From CAWBLP01 sp963789495 (GTDB taxonomy: Bacteria; Pseudomonadota; Alphaproteobacteria; Acetobacterales; Acetobacteraceae), in NCBI GenBank assembly GCA_963789495.1, contig CAWBLP010000010.1:558001-622000 (forward strand): a stretch of 64,000 bases of DNA. The letters run 5' to 3'. The translations under genes and the position numbers were made by a program. The stretch's first letter is position 1, and every line of letters begins with the position of its first letter. Shown piece after piece: positions 19,132 to 28,160 of the stretch. Under the pieces are notes generated by a model. The model was given only the letters and a program-made list of their open reading frames with translations. It did no database searches and was not told where the DNA came from.

Positions 19132-19950
19132 TCAGTCCGCTGCGCCCACGCGGAGCTGCGCGCTAGCAAAATCCGCGTAGAATTGCGCGAGCGCCGTGAC
19201 CGTCGCATCGATCATGGCCGCGCCGGACTCGCGCGTGGCGGCAGCAGGATCGCCGACATAGCCGACATCGCCCGCGCCGAAGATCGCTGCCCAGTACGCC
19301 CCCGCCGGCCGCAATACATCCGGGGCATTGCCGGCGACATAGGATGGCGACAGTCGCGGTGACAGTTTTGCGGCCCGCTCCGCGATGCGCGCCGCCAGTG
19401 CGGGCGGCCGCAGCGCCAGTTGCAAGGCGGTCTCGAACGCGCAGGCATGGCCGACGCCACGCAGCGCGCCAGGCAGCACCTCCATCCACTGTTTCTGCCC
19501 GGGCGCGAAATAGTTCACGTAGCCTACCTCGAGCCCGCGACTTGCCAATGCGGTACAGGCGGAATTCAGCGGTCCCTGATTGCCGCCATGGCCGTTGACA
19601 ATCAGCAGTCGCTTGAACCCGGTGCGATGCAGGCTTTCGGCCACGTCGGTCACCATGCCGATGAAGGTTTCCAGCGACAGCGTGATGGTGCCGGCCCAGG
19701 CGCGGTGATGCGGCGAAAATCCGAAGGATGGCGGCGGCAGCACCAGCACATGCGGGGAAGCGCAACGTTCTGCGGCCTGCAGCGCCATCTGATAGGCGGA
19801 CAGCGTATCGGTATCGACCGGCAGATGATCCGAATGCTGTTCCACCGAGCCGACCGTCAGCACCGGCAGCGCACCGGCATCGCGGGCGGCGGCGATTTCG
19901 GCGCGGGTCAACGCGCCCCAATCATGCGAGCCACGCCAGGTGTCGCTCAT
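19132..19950 (-). CDS. Creatininase-family amidohydrolase
   Basis: 272 residues from ATG 19950. Family motifs: GSVEQHSDHLPVDTDT near residues 31-46 (metal-binding Glu, His, Asp), NGHGGNQGPL near 120-130 and AFETALQLAL near 170. Members hydrolyse creatinine, cyclic imides or formamide intermediates with two metal ions. It overlaps the upstream dppF by 4 bp and is the last gene of the minus-strand peptide ABC operon, so the importer probably supplies an amide or cyclic-peptide substrate for it. Confidence 0.92.
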   Translation of the reverse strand: MSDTWRGSHDWGALTRAEIAAARDAGALPVLTVGSVEQHSDHLPVDTDTLSAYQMALQAAERCASPHVLVLPPPSFGFSPHHRAWAGTITLSLETFIGMVTDVAESLHRTGFKRLLIVNGHGGNQGPLNSACTALASRGLEVGYVNYFAPGQKQWMEVLPGALRGVGHACAFETALQLALRPPALAARIAERAAKLSPRLSPSYVAGNAPDVLRPAGAYWAAIFGAGDVGYVGDPAAATRESGAAMIDATVTALAQFYADFASAQLRVGAAD

Positions 19951-20717
19951 TCGATCCCTCCTTCGATGGTTTCCGGTTCTTCCAGTTCCAGGCTCAGGGC
20001 ACGCAACGATGCGGTATGCGGATGCTGCGTACGACCGGCGCGCAGATCCGCCGCGCTGAGCAGTTCCACCAACACACCGTCCTGCATCACGCCGATGCGG
20101 TCGCACAGATGCGCCACCACCGCCAGGTTGTGGCTGACCAGCACATAGGTCAGCCCATGCGCCTGTTGCAGATCAGCGAGCAGGTTCAACACCTCGGCCT
20201 GCACGGAGACATCCAAGGCGCTGGTCGGCTCGTCCAGCAGCAGCACGTCCGGGCCGGGCATCAGCGCCCGGGCGAGCGCGACCCGCTGACGTTGCCCGCC
20301 GGACAGTTGGTGCGGATAGCGAAACCGCACTTCCGCGGACAGGGCTACCTCGTTCAGCCCTTGCAGGATGCGGGCTTCGATGTCGCCGATACCGTGCACC
20401 AGCAGCGGCTCGCTCAACAGCCGGTCCACGGTCTGGCGCGGATGCAAAGAACCGTACGGGTCCTGGAACACCATCTGCATGCTGCGATAGAACGCGCGGG
20501 AGCGACGCCGTGTCAGGTCCTTCCCGTTCAGTGTCATGCGCCCGGTCCAATCCGGATTCAGTCCGGACAAGGCGCGCAGGATGGTGGATTTTCCCGAACC
20601 GCTTTCACCGACCAGGCCAAAGCTCTCGCCACGCGCGACGGTGAAGGAAACGCCTTTCACCGCCTCCGTCTGGCCGAAGCGAACGCGCAGAGTCTCCACC
20701 CCGATCATGTCAGCCAT
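19947..20717 (-). CDS. ABC transporter ATP-binding protein (DppF/OppF family, short form)
   Basis: 256 residues. Walker A GESGSGKST, signature LSGGQRQRVALARAL, Walker B VLLLDEPTSALD, switch His in VSHNLAVV. It ends without the long Cys-bearing OppF tail seen in the plus-strand paralogue. It overlaps the DppD gene upstream by 13 bp and the creatininase downstream by 4 bp: tightly coupled operon. Confidence 0.93.
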   Translation of the reverse strand: MADMIGVETLRVRFGQTEAVKGVSFTVARGESFGLVGESGSGKSTILRALSGLNPDWTGRMTLNGKDLTRRRSRAFYRSMQMVFQDPYGSLHPRQTVDRLLSEPLLVHGIGDIEARILQGLNEVALSAEVRFRYPHQLSGGQRQRVALARALMPGPDVLLLDEPTSALDVSVQAEVLNLLADLQQAHGLTYVLVSHNLAVVAHLCDRIGVMQDGVLVELLSAADLRAGRTQHPHTASLRALSLELEEPETIEGGIE

Positions 20718-21532
20718 GCCGGGTCGCGGTGCAGCACCGGCAGCCGCGCCTGGTGATGACGCAGCGACGGCAGGCAGGCCAGCAGGCCGCGGGTATAGGG
20801 ATGGCGAGCCCGGGTGAGATCCGTGGCCGCCAGTTCTTCCATGATGCGGCCTGCGTACATCACCGCGACGCGGTCGCAGAAATGCGACACCAAGGGCAGA
20901 TCGTGGCTGATCAGGATCAGCCCCATGCCCCGGCGGGAGACCAGATCCTCGATCAGCCGCAGGATCTCCGCCTGTACCGTTGCGTCCAGCGCGCTGGTGG
21001 GTTCGTCGGCGATCAGCAGTTCCGGATCTGGCGCCAGTGTCATGGCGATCATCACGCGCTGTCCCATGCCGCCGGACAGTTCATGTGGATAGGCTCGGGC
21101 GACGCGGGCCGGATCGCGGATCTGCACCTGCGACAGCAGATCGACCGCCGCCTGCATCGCGAGCTTGCGGCTGCCGCCACGATGCACGCGCCAGGCCTCT
21201 GCGATCTGGTCGCCGGCGGTCATCACCGGGTTCAGCGAGAATTTCGGATCCTGCAGGATCAGGCCGGCGCGTGCGCCGCGGATGCGGCGTAGCGCGGGTT
21301 CGTTGGCGGCAAGGATGTCGATGTCGTCGAAGCTGAGGCGATCGGCGGTGAGCCGGGCGTTGGAGGGGAGCAGGCGGAGGATGGAGCGCGCGGTGAGCGA
21401 TTTGCCGGACCCGGATTTACCGACGATGCCGAGTTTTTCCTGGCCGAGTGTGAGCGAGACGTTGCGCACCGCGTCGGAGAAACCGGTGGCGGTGGGGAAC
21501 TGGATGCGCAGGTTGCGGATTTCTACCAGCAT
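20705..21532 (-). CDS. ABC transporter ATP-binding protein (DppD/OppD family, short form)
   Basis: 275 residues. Walker A GKSGSGKSL, signature LSGGMGQRVMIAMTL, Walker B LLIADEPTSALD. It lacks the Cys-rich C-terminal tail of typical OppD. It is separated from dppC by a 334-bp structured repeat region, the only large gap in the operon. Confidence 0.92.
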   Translation of the reverse strand: MLVEIRNLRIQFPTATGFSDAVRNVSLTLGQEKLGIVGKSGSGKSLTARSILRLLPSNARLTADRLSFDDIDILAANEPALRRIRGARAGLILQDPKFSLNPVMTAGDQIAEAWRVHRGGSRKLAMQAAVDLLSQVQIRDPARVARAYPHELSGGMGQRVMIAMTLAPDPELLIADEPTSALDATVQAEILRLIEDLVSRRGMGLILISHDLPLVSHFCDRVAVMYAGRIMEELAATDLTRARHPYTRGLLACLPSLRHHQARLPVLHRDPAWLT

Positions 21533-21866
21533 GCGGTGGCTGCGGGGCTGGTGTTTCGGGGCGGTGGTTCGGGCGCCTGGTTCTGAAGGCAGAAAGATTT
21601 TACCACGGAGGACTTGCGAGAACCACGGAGGGCCACGGAGTTCATGTGGTTGGTTCCGGAGGAGGCCCAGCCACAGATTTCATTTATTGCATTCCGTGTG
21701 GTTCGTTCGGGCAGTGCCAACAGCGCGAATTCGACTGATAAAGTCCGTGCGGTTCGCACGGACAGAGCCAACCACGCGAACTCCGTGGCCCTCCGTGGTT
21801 CTCGCCCTTCCTCCGTGGTAAAACCTTGCGCAATTCCGGTCCCCCACGAACCCACCCGAGTTTGCT
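21533..21866. other. Intra-operon gene-free region holding nested repeats
   Basis: No gene is supported between dppC and dppD. The region is occupied mainly by a 46-bp inverted repeat enclosing three tandem 51-bp units (described separately). Base composition is visibly lower in GC than the flanking genes. Confidence 0.7.
21598..21823. repeat. 46-bp inverted repeat enclosing three 51-bp direct repeats
   Basis: Left arm 21598-21643 and right arm 21778-21823 are inverted copies with 3 mismatches over 46 bp (TTTTACCACGGAGGA... / ...TCCTCCGTGGTAAAA). Between them lie diverged 51-bp tandem units starting at 21642, 21693 and 21744 (the last enters the right arm), each with a (T)GTGGTT-like start and GCCAAC/GCCAGCC centre. 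Unit 3 contains a perfect hairpin TCCGTGCG-GTT-CGCACGGA (21744-21762). Transcribed as part of the minus-strand operon it would fold strongly. Confidence 0.93.
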
Positions 21867-22769
21867 TCATCGCTGCCGCGGGTCCAGCACGTCGCGCATG
21901 CCGTCGCCCAGCAAGTTGAACGCGAGCGATGCGACGAAGATCGCGATGCCGGGGATTGTCGGCACCCACCATTGTTCCAGGATGAAGGCGCGGGAGGAGG
22001 CGATCATGGTGCCCCATTCCGGCATCGGCGGCTGCGCGCCCATGCCGAGAAAGCCCAGCGCCGCGGCGGTGAGAATGATGCCGCTCATGTCCAGCGTCAC
22101 GCGCACGATCACGCTGGACACGCAGAGCGGCACGATGTGGCGCAGGATAATGCGAAAGCTGCCGGCGCCGGCCAGCCGCACCGCGGCGATGAAGTCGCTG
22201 TTGCGCACGGTCAGCGTGTCGGCGCGTGCCAGGCGCGCGTAGGGCGGCCATGCGGTCAGGGCGATGGCGATGATCGCGCTGGTGATGCCGGGTCGCAGGG
22301 CGGCGACGAAGGCCAGTGCCAGCACCAGTCTGGGGAAGGCCAGGAACACGTCGGTGACGCGCATCAGGACGCGATCCACCAGGCCGCCCAGATAGCCGGC
22401 GACGCTGCCGACCGCCAGGCCGAGCGGCGCTACCAGCAGGACCACGGCGACAACCATGCCCAGGGTGACGCGGCCGCCATACAGGATGCGGGCATAGATG
22501 TCGCGACCCAGCTCATCCGTGCCGAACCAATGCGCCGCCGAGGGTGGTGCCAGGCGGCCGGCGAGGTCCTGCGCGCTGGGGCTCTGCCAGGCGAGCAGGG
22601 GCGCAGCGAGGGAGGCGATCACCATCACGATCACCGTCACCAGCCCGACCATGGCCAGATGGTTGGCGCGGAACTGCAGCCAGCCGCGGTAGCGCCGCAC
22701 CCAGGCGGCATGGGTGCGCGACTGCGGCGTTTCGCTCAGCAGCCAGGCGCGTGACAGAACGCCGCTCAT
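21867..22769 (-). CDS. Peptide-type ABC transporter permease (DppC family)
   Basis: 300 residues from ATG 22769, overlapping the dppB stop by 4 bp. The N-terminal region has the OppC-type first span (residues 38-58), then HWFGTDELGRDIYARILYGGR, the hallmark of DppC/OppC permeases, and about five further spans; the EAA-like loop is near VRLAGAGSFRIILRHIVP. The C-terminus NLLGDGMRDVLDPRQR is conserved. Confidence 0.94.
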   Translation of the reverse strand: MSGVLSRAWLLSETPQSRTHAAWVRRYRGWLQFRANHLAMVGLVTVIVMVIASLAAPLLAWQSPSAQDLAGRLAPPSAAHWFGTDELGRDIYARILYGGRVTLGMVVAVVLLVAPLGLAVGSVAGYLGGLVDRVLMRVTDVFLAFPRLVLALAFVAALRPGITSAIIAIALTAWPPYARLARADTLTVRNSDFIAAVRLAGAGSFRIILRHIVPLCVSSVIVRVTLDMSGIILTAAALGFLGMGAQPPMPEWGTMIASSRAFILEQWWVPTIPGIAIFVASLAFNLLGDGMRDVLDPRQR

Positions 22770-23780
22770 GCGACGCGCGGGTCCAGCAGCTGGTACAACA
22801 TGTCGGCCAGCAGGTTCAGGATCAGATACACCAGCCCGACCACCAATGTGGCGCCGAGCACCGCGTTCATGTCGGCATTCAGCAGCGACACGGTGAGGTA
22901 AAGCCCCAGGCCGGGCCAGGAGAACACGGTTTCCGTGATCACCGCGCCTTCCAGCAATCCGGCATAGGCCAGCGCCAGCACGGTGATCAGGCGGACCGAG
23001 ATGTTGCCGAAGGCGTGGCGCCACAGGATGCGTGTCGGCGACAGGCCTTTGGCGCGGGCGGTGATGATGTATTCGCCGGACAGCGCCTCGATCATGAAGG
23101 CGCGGGTCATGCGGGTGATATAGGCCATGGAGAAATACGCCAGCACCAGAGCGGGCTGCGCCAGATGTGCGAGCGCGTCCCAGAACACATCCCAGTCACC
23201 ATCCAGCGCCGAGTTCGAGCACCAGCATGCCGGTATGCGCTGGCACCAGGCCTTCATAGGCCACGTCCATCTGGCCGGTGCCGGGTGCGATGCCGAGCTT
23301 GACGTAGAAGATCAGCAGGCAGGCGAGGCCGAGCACGAAGACCGGGATGGATTGTCCGGCGAGGCTGATGATGCGGACGACATGGTCGAAGCGTGTGTCC
23401 TGCCGCGCGGCGGCGATCACCCCCAGCGGCACACCCACGATGATCGCGATGATGATGGCGACGGTGGCGAGTTCCAGCGTGGCGGGAAAGAAATGCGCGA
23501 TGTCCTGCGTGACCGGATGGGATGTCATTACCGAGCGGCCGAGGTCGCCTTGCAGCAGGTTCTCGACGTAGATCCAGAACTGCACGAACAGCGGCTGATC
23601 CAGACCGAGTTGCGCGCGCACCGCGGCGATGACGTCGGGTGGGGCGTGATCGCCGGTGATCGCAATCACCGGATCGATCGGCATGACCCGGCCGATCAGG
23701 AAGGTGACCAGGATCAGTCCGAACAGCGTCAGTGGAATGCTGGCGAGGCTCCCCGCCAGCATCCGCAGGCGAGCATTCAT
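22766..23780 (-). pseudogene. Peptide-type ABC transporter permease (DppB family), one frameshift
   Basis: From ATG 23780: MNARLRMLAGSLASIPLTLFGLILVTFL is a typical OppB/DppB first span and GLDQPLFVQFWIYVENLLQGDLGRS is the diagnostic DppB segment. An extra base at about 23214-23215 (CGAACTCGG where CGACTCGG is expected on the coding strand) shifts the frame; the second part (DSALDGDWDVFWDALAHLAQPALVLAYFSMAYITRMTRAFM onward) is intact to 22766. Repaired length about 338 residues. Since the rest of the operon is intact, a sequence error is a good alternative to true inactivation. Confidence 0.88.
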
Positions 23781-25372
23781 GCCTTGGTGATCGAGTGATA
23801 GTGCGTGTAGTCGGGCAGCGGGCCGACAACGAAGCCTTTCACCCCGGCGCGCGACACGGCGGTGGCGTTCTTCTGCAGCATGAAGGCGAAGGGCGAGCGT
23901 TCGATGAACTGCTGCTGCATCTTCTTGTACAGCGCGATGCGCTTGGCGCCGTCCAGCTCCTTCGCCGCCTGCTCGACTTCCGCGGTCAGCTCCTTGTCCT
24001 GGAAGTGGCTGCGCCAGGCGATGATCTTGAGCTTGCTGGTGTCGGAATCATCCGGGTCGGCGCAGAACGCCTGGGCGTTGGAGTTCGGGTCGAAGTAATC
24101 CGAACCCCAGACCAGTACGGCCAGCTGGTGCTGTCGCGCGCGGGTCTTGGTGATGACCTGCTTCTGCTCGCCGGGCAGCAGCGACACCTTGATACCGATC
24201 GCTGCCAGGTCCGCCTGGATCGCCTGCGCAATGTCGCCGTACGGGGACGCGGAAATATAGTCCATGGTGGCGCTGAAGCCGTTGGAGAGGCCGGCCTTTG
24301 CCATCAGTTCCTTGGCCCTGGCGACGTCCTTCTTGAAGGGCTGGTCGGTCAGTGCGCCGGGCAGTCCCTTGGGCAGGAAATACTGATCCACGCTCCAGGT
24401 GCCGGGGGTGATGTTGTTGGCGATCGCCTCGTAGTCCACCGCCCATTTGATCGCCTGCCGCACCTCGGGCTTGGCCAGCTCCGGAACCGCTTGGTTCATC
24501 GCGATATACATCGACGACGCCTGGCCGGCCGAGGCGATGGTGAAATCCTTGTTGCTGCGCAGGGATTTCAGCTGGTCGGCACTCAGGTCGCGGGCAATGT
24601 CGGCATCGCCCTTCTGCAGCAATACCAGCTGGGTTGCCGGCTCCGCCACGTGACGCACCACAATGCGCTTCACGCCCACCGGTATGCCGGAATGCGTATT
24701 GGCATCCGCGATCATGTGGTCGCTCGCCTGCCAGGAGGTCAGCTTGTAGGCGCCGGCGCCCGCGGTATGGGTTTTGAGCCAGGCATTGCCCATGTCGTCA
24801 TTGGCCGCGTGGGACATCACCTCGGCCTTGTCCACCACGCTGCCGACATTGGCCGACAGGCAGTACAGCACGAAGCTGGTGGCCTGCACCGAAGGCAGCT
24901 TCATCTCCAGCGTATAGTCGTCCTTGGCCTGGATGAGCTGTTCGACATTGTCCTTGGTGAAGCCGAACTGGGTGATGATGAAGCCTGGCGTTTTGTTCAG
25001 CTTCACCACGCGCTGCAGAGAGAAAGCGGCATCATGCGCGGTCACCGGGCGTCCAGTGTCGAATTTGCCGTTCTTGCGCAGATGGAAGGTGAAGGTCAGG
25101 CCGTCGGCGCTGACCTCCCATTTCTCCGCCAGGTCGCCGGACAGCTCGCCGCCTTTGGTCGGGTCGGGGCGGACCAGCCGGCGATAGCAGTTGGCGTCCA
25201 TTTCGTTGTTGCTGAACTCATACGACTCGGCCGGGTCGAAGCTGACGATGTCGTCGATCTGCTTGACCATGACCAGCACACCCTTGGGCGTGGCGGCCTC
25301 GGCACGGGAGATGAGGGTGGGGGCGGCGAGGGCGGTTGCCGAGCTGGCGAGCAAGGTGCGGCGGGTGAGCAT
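23777..25372 (-). CDS. Peptide-type ABC transporter substrate-binding protein (family 5)
   Basis: 531 residues from ATG 25372; the frame opens upstream but MLTRRTLLASSATALAAPTL with cleavage near AEA is a clear signal peptide. SBP_bac_5 features: DDIVSFDPAESYEF near residue 40, LAEKWEVSADGLTFTFHLRKNGKF near 80, and TGAGAYKLTSWQ-like text further on. Periplasmic receptor for peptides, opines or related compounds. First gene of the minus-strand operon (binding protein, DppB, DppC, DppD, DppF, creatininase), overlapping dppB by 4 bp. Confidence 0.93.
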   Translation of the reverse strand: MLTRRTLLASSATALAAPTLISRAEAATPKGVLVMVKQIDDIVSFDPAESYEFSNNEMDANCYRRLVRPDPTKGGELSGDLAEKWEVSADGLTFTFHLRKNGKFDTGRPVTAHDAAFSLQRVVKLNKTPGFIITQFGFTKDNVEQLIQAKDDYTLEMKLPSVQATSFVLYCLSANVGSVVDKAEVMSHAANDDMGNAWLKTHTAGAGAYKLTSWQASDHMIADANTHSGIPVGVKRIVVRHVAEPATQLVLLQKGDADIARDLSADQLKSLRSNKDFTIASAGQASSMYIAMNQAVPELAKPEVRQAIKWAVDYEAIANNITPGTWSVDQYFLPKGLPGALTDQPFKKDVARAKELMAKAGLSNGFSATMDYISASPYGDIAQAIQADLAAIGIKVSLLPGEQKQVITKTRARQHQLAVLVWGSDYFDPNSNAQAFCADPDDSDTSKLKIIAWRSHFQDKELTAEVEQAAKELDGAKRIALYKKMQQQFIERSPFAFMLQKNATAVSRAGVKGFVVGPLPDYTHYHSITKA

Positions 25373-25502
25373 GAAGTCGTCTCCCAGTCTTGTTGCGGCG
25401 CACTTTGCCAAGGCCGCCGTCGGGACGCCAGGGTGCTCGCGCCGCGCCGGAAAACCGTGAGTTCGGCAGGTTGGCCTGGATGCTGCCGGGGCCGCGCGTT
25501 GC

Positions 25503-25967
25503 TCAGCGGAGCGCCGCCCGCCGGCGTTCCAGGCTTGCCGCGGGCCAGAGTTCACGCGCGTCGTAATAGGCCTCGAAGGCCGGCACACCCTCCGGCAGGG
25601 CGATCCAAAGCAGCTTGGAGCGGGTGAATATGTGCACGTCGGGCGGCAGCAGCGCGGGTTCGTCCAGCGTGCCGATCCGCACGAAGCGCAATGCCGAACG
25701 ACCGCCATACTCGCTCCACATCGCCGTGGCGCAGGCCGCGCAGCGATGGATATCGTGCGGCTGGCCGCTATCGGTCGGCATTCGGAACGCCCGCGTCTCG
25801 CCGGACAGCATCACCATGCGGTCCGCCTCGATCAGCGCATTCAACGCGAAGGCCGCCCCGGTCTGTTGCTGGCAGTCGTGACAGTGACAGCAGTGCACAA
25901 ACATCGGGGCCGAGTCCAGGCGATAACGCAGTGTTCCACAGCCGCATCCGCCGATCAGTTCGTCCAT
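25503..25967 (-). CDS. GFA family protein (CENP-V/S-hydroxymethylglutathione-synthase-like zinc fold)
   Basis: 154 residues from ATG 25967 with a strong SD (AAGGAGGACC). Zinc Cys sets are visible: GGCGCGTLRY near residue 6, CHCHDCQQQTGAAF near residue 30 and CAACATAMW near residue 80, the layout of Gfa domains. Biochemical role is poorly established for most members. Monocistronic, divergent from the molybdopterin oxidoreductase. Confidence 0.9.
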   Translation of the reverse strand: MDELIGGCGCGTLRYRLDSAPMFVHCCHCHDCQQQTGAAFALNALIEADRMVMLSGETRAFRMPTDSGQPHDIHRCAACATAMWSEYGGRSALRFVRIGTLDEPALLPPDVHIFTRSKLLWIALPEGVPAFEAYYDARELWPAASLERRRAALR

Positions 25968-26065
25968 CCTGGTCCTCCTTCCGTTTCTGCCGGGCAGTCG
26001 CTTCGACGAGCCCGCCTCACAACGATTTTGCCAACCCACGCGGCGCGGCGCTACGGTGCGCGCCC

Positions 26066-28156
26066 ATGCAAACCACCCGCTCGACCCGCGCTTCCTCCGT
26101 CTGCCCGCATGACTGCCCGTCCACCTGCGCCCTGGATGTCGAGGTGCTGGACGGCACCCGCATCGGATCGGTGCACGGGGCGGCCGACCATAGCTACACC
26201 GCCGGCGTGGTCTGCAACAAAGTGTCGCGTTACGCGGAACGGATCCACCATCCTGACCGGCTGACCCATCCGCTGCTGCGCACTGGGCCGAAGGGCTCGG
26301 GGCAGTTCCGCCGCATCGACTGGGATGAGGCGCTGGATCGTGTCGCCGGCCGCTTCACCGAACTGGCGGCGCGTCACGGTGCCGAAACGGTATGGCCGTT
26401 CTACTTCGCCGGCACGATGGGCCTGGTGCAGCGCGATGGGATCAACCGGCTGCGCCACGTGATGCGCTACTCGCGGCAGAAGATGACGATCTGCACGTCA
26501 CTGCCGGAAGCCGGCTGGTGGGCGGGCATCGGGCAGAGCCGCGGCGTTGATCCGCGCGAAATCGCTGAGTCCGATCTGATCGTGGTGTGGGGCGGCAATC
26601 CGGTCTCCACCCAGGTCAATGTGATGACCCATATCACCCGCGCCCGGAAGCAGCGCGGGGCGAAGCTGGTGGTGGTCGATCCGTACCGGTCGCCGACCGC
26701 GGCGGCGGCCGATCTGCATCTGGCGCCGAAGCCGGGCACCGACGGCGCGCTGGCCTGCGCGATGATGCATGTCGCGTTCCGCGACGGCTACGCGGATCGC
26801 GACTACATGGCGCGCCACGCCGACTGTCCGGAGGCGCTGGAGGCGCATCTGCAAGCCCGCGGGCCGGACTGGGCCGCCGGCATCACCGGGTTGCCGGTGG
26901 CGGCGATCGAGGGGTTTGCCGCGCTCTATTGCCGCACCCCACGCAGCTATATCCGGGTCGGCTACGGCTTTGCCCGCAGTCGAAACGGCGCCGCCAACAT
27001 GCATGCGGTGACCTGCCTGCCGACCGTCACCGGTGCCTGGCAGCACAAGGGCGGCGGCGCGCTGTGGTCCAATCGCGGTATGTATCACTGGGACAAGACG
27101 CTGATCGAAGGCCTGGACCGCCGCGACCCGACCATCCGCGAACTCGACATGAGCCGCATCGGCAGCGTACTGACCGGTGATCGCCGCGAGCTGCGCGATG
27201 GGCCGGAAGTGCACGCACTGCTGATCCAGAACCAGAACCCGCTGACCGTCTGTCCGGACAGCAACCGCGTCCGCCGCGGCTTTTCCCGCGACGACCTGTT
27301 CGTCTGCGTGCACGAACAGTTCATGACCGAAACGGCACGCTGGGCGGATATCGTGCTGCCCGCGACGATGTTCATGGAGCATGACGACCTCTACCAGGCC
27401 GGCGGCCACACGCATATCCAGATCGGCCGCAAACTGATCGAGCCGCCCGGTGAATGCCGGTCCAACCACGCGGTGCTGCAAGGTTTGGCGTCGCAGTTGG
27501 GCGCACAGCATCCCGGCTTCGACATGACCGAGATGGAGCTGATCGACGCCACATTGCGCGCATCGAACTGGCCGGACGCCGAGACCGTGCTGCGCGAACG
27601 CTGGATCGACGGCGCGCTGCCGTTCGAGGACGCGCATTTCCTCACCGGATTTCCGACCCGCGACCGGCGCTTCCACTTCGCGCCGGATTGGGCTGCGCTC
27701 GGCGACCGTCAGGGCGTCATGCCGCGGCTGCCCGATCACATGCCGAACTTCGATCAGACGTCGGTGGAGCAACCGTTCCGGCTGATGACCTCGCCGGCGC
27801 GCAGCTTCCTCAACACCAGCTTCACCGAGATGGCATCCGGCCGGAAGCGCGAAGGCCGTCCCACCGTTCAGGTGCATCCCGACGACGCGGTGCAGCTGGG
27901 TATCGCCGATGGCGAGAGGGTGAAACTCGGCAATGCCCGCGGCGAAGTGATACTGCACGCGCGCATCGTTGAAGGCATGCAGCAAGGCGTGCTGGTTGCC
28001 GAAAGCGTCTGGCCCAGCGAGGCGTTCGAGACCGGTATCGGCATCAACGCGCTGACCAGCGACGATCCCGGCCCACCGCTTGGCGGCGCCGTCTTCCACG
28101 ACACATCGGTTTGGCTGCGCCCGATGGCGGGGGCGCTGCGCCTCGCCGCGGAGTGA
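26066..28156 (+). CDS. Molybdopterin-dependent oxidoreductase with N-terminal 4Fe-4S site
   Basis: 696 residues from ATG 26066 (the open frame extends upstream but antisense to the GFA gene). The [4Fe-4S] ligands C13, C17, C21 and C50 (C-x3-C-x3-C-x28-C) start the protein; the catalytic domain has VVWGGNPVSTQ and LVVVDPYRSPTA, and the molydopterin dinucleotide-binding domain is at the end (about 575-690, PTVQVHPDDAVQLGIADGERVKLGN). No Tat signal is visible, so a cytosolic enzyme. DMSO-reductase superfamily of the COG0243 type; substrate not determinable. The next gene begins 4 bp after the stop. Confidence 0.92.
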   Translation: MQTTRSTRASSVCPHDCPSTCALDVEVLDGTRIGSVHGAADHSYTAGVVCNKVSRYAERIHHPDRLTHPLLRTGPKGSGQFRRIDWDEALDRVAGRFTELAARHGAETVWPFYFAGTMGLVQRDGINRLRHVMRYSRQKMTICTSLPEAGWWAGIGQSRGVDPREIAESDLIVVWGGNPVSTQVNVMTHITRARKQRGAKLVVVDPYRSPTAAAADLHLAPKPGTDGALACAMMHVAFRDGYADRDYMARHADCPEALEAHLQARGPDWAAGITGLPVAAIEGFAALYCRTPRSYIRVGYGFARSRNGAANMHAVTCLPTVTGAWQHKGGGALWSNRGMYHWDKTLIEGLDRRDPTIRELDMSRIGSVLTGDRRELRDGPEVHALLIQNQNPLTVCPDSNRVRRGFSRDDLFVCVHEQFMTETARWADIVLPATMFMEHDDLYQAGGHTHIQIGRKLIEPPGECRSNHAVLQGLASQLGAQHPGFDMTEMELIDATLRASNWPDAETVLRERWIDGALPFEDAHFLTGFPTRDRRFHFAPDWAALGDRQGVMPRLPDHMPNFDQTSVEQPFRLMTSPARSFLNTSFTEMASGRKREGRPTVQVHPDDAVQLGIADGERVKLGNARGEVILHARIVEGMQQGVLVAESVWPSEAFETGIGINALTSDDPGPPLGGAVFHDTSVWLRPMAGALRLAAE

Positions 28157-28160
28157 GGCC

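Noticed and set aside
28080..28160. Longer start for the FkbM protein.
   Set aside because: The extension overlaps the molybdopterin oxidoreductase in another frame and lacks coding character; GTG 28161 gives the AbrB-like N-terminus directly.
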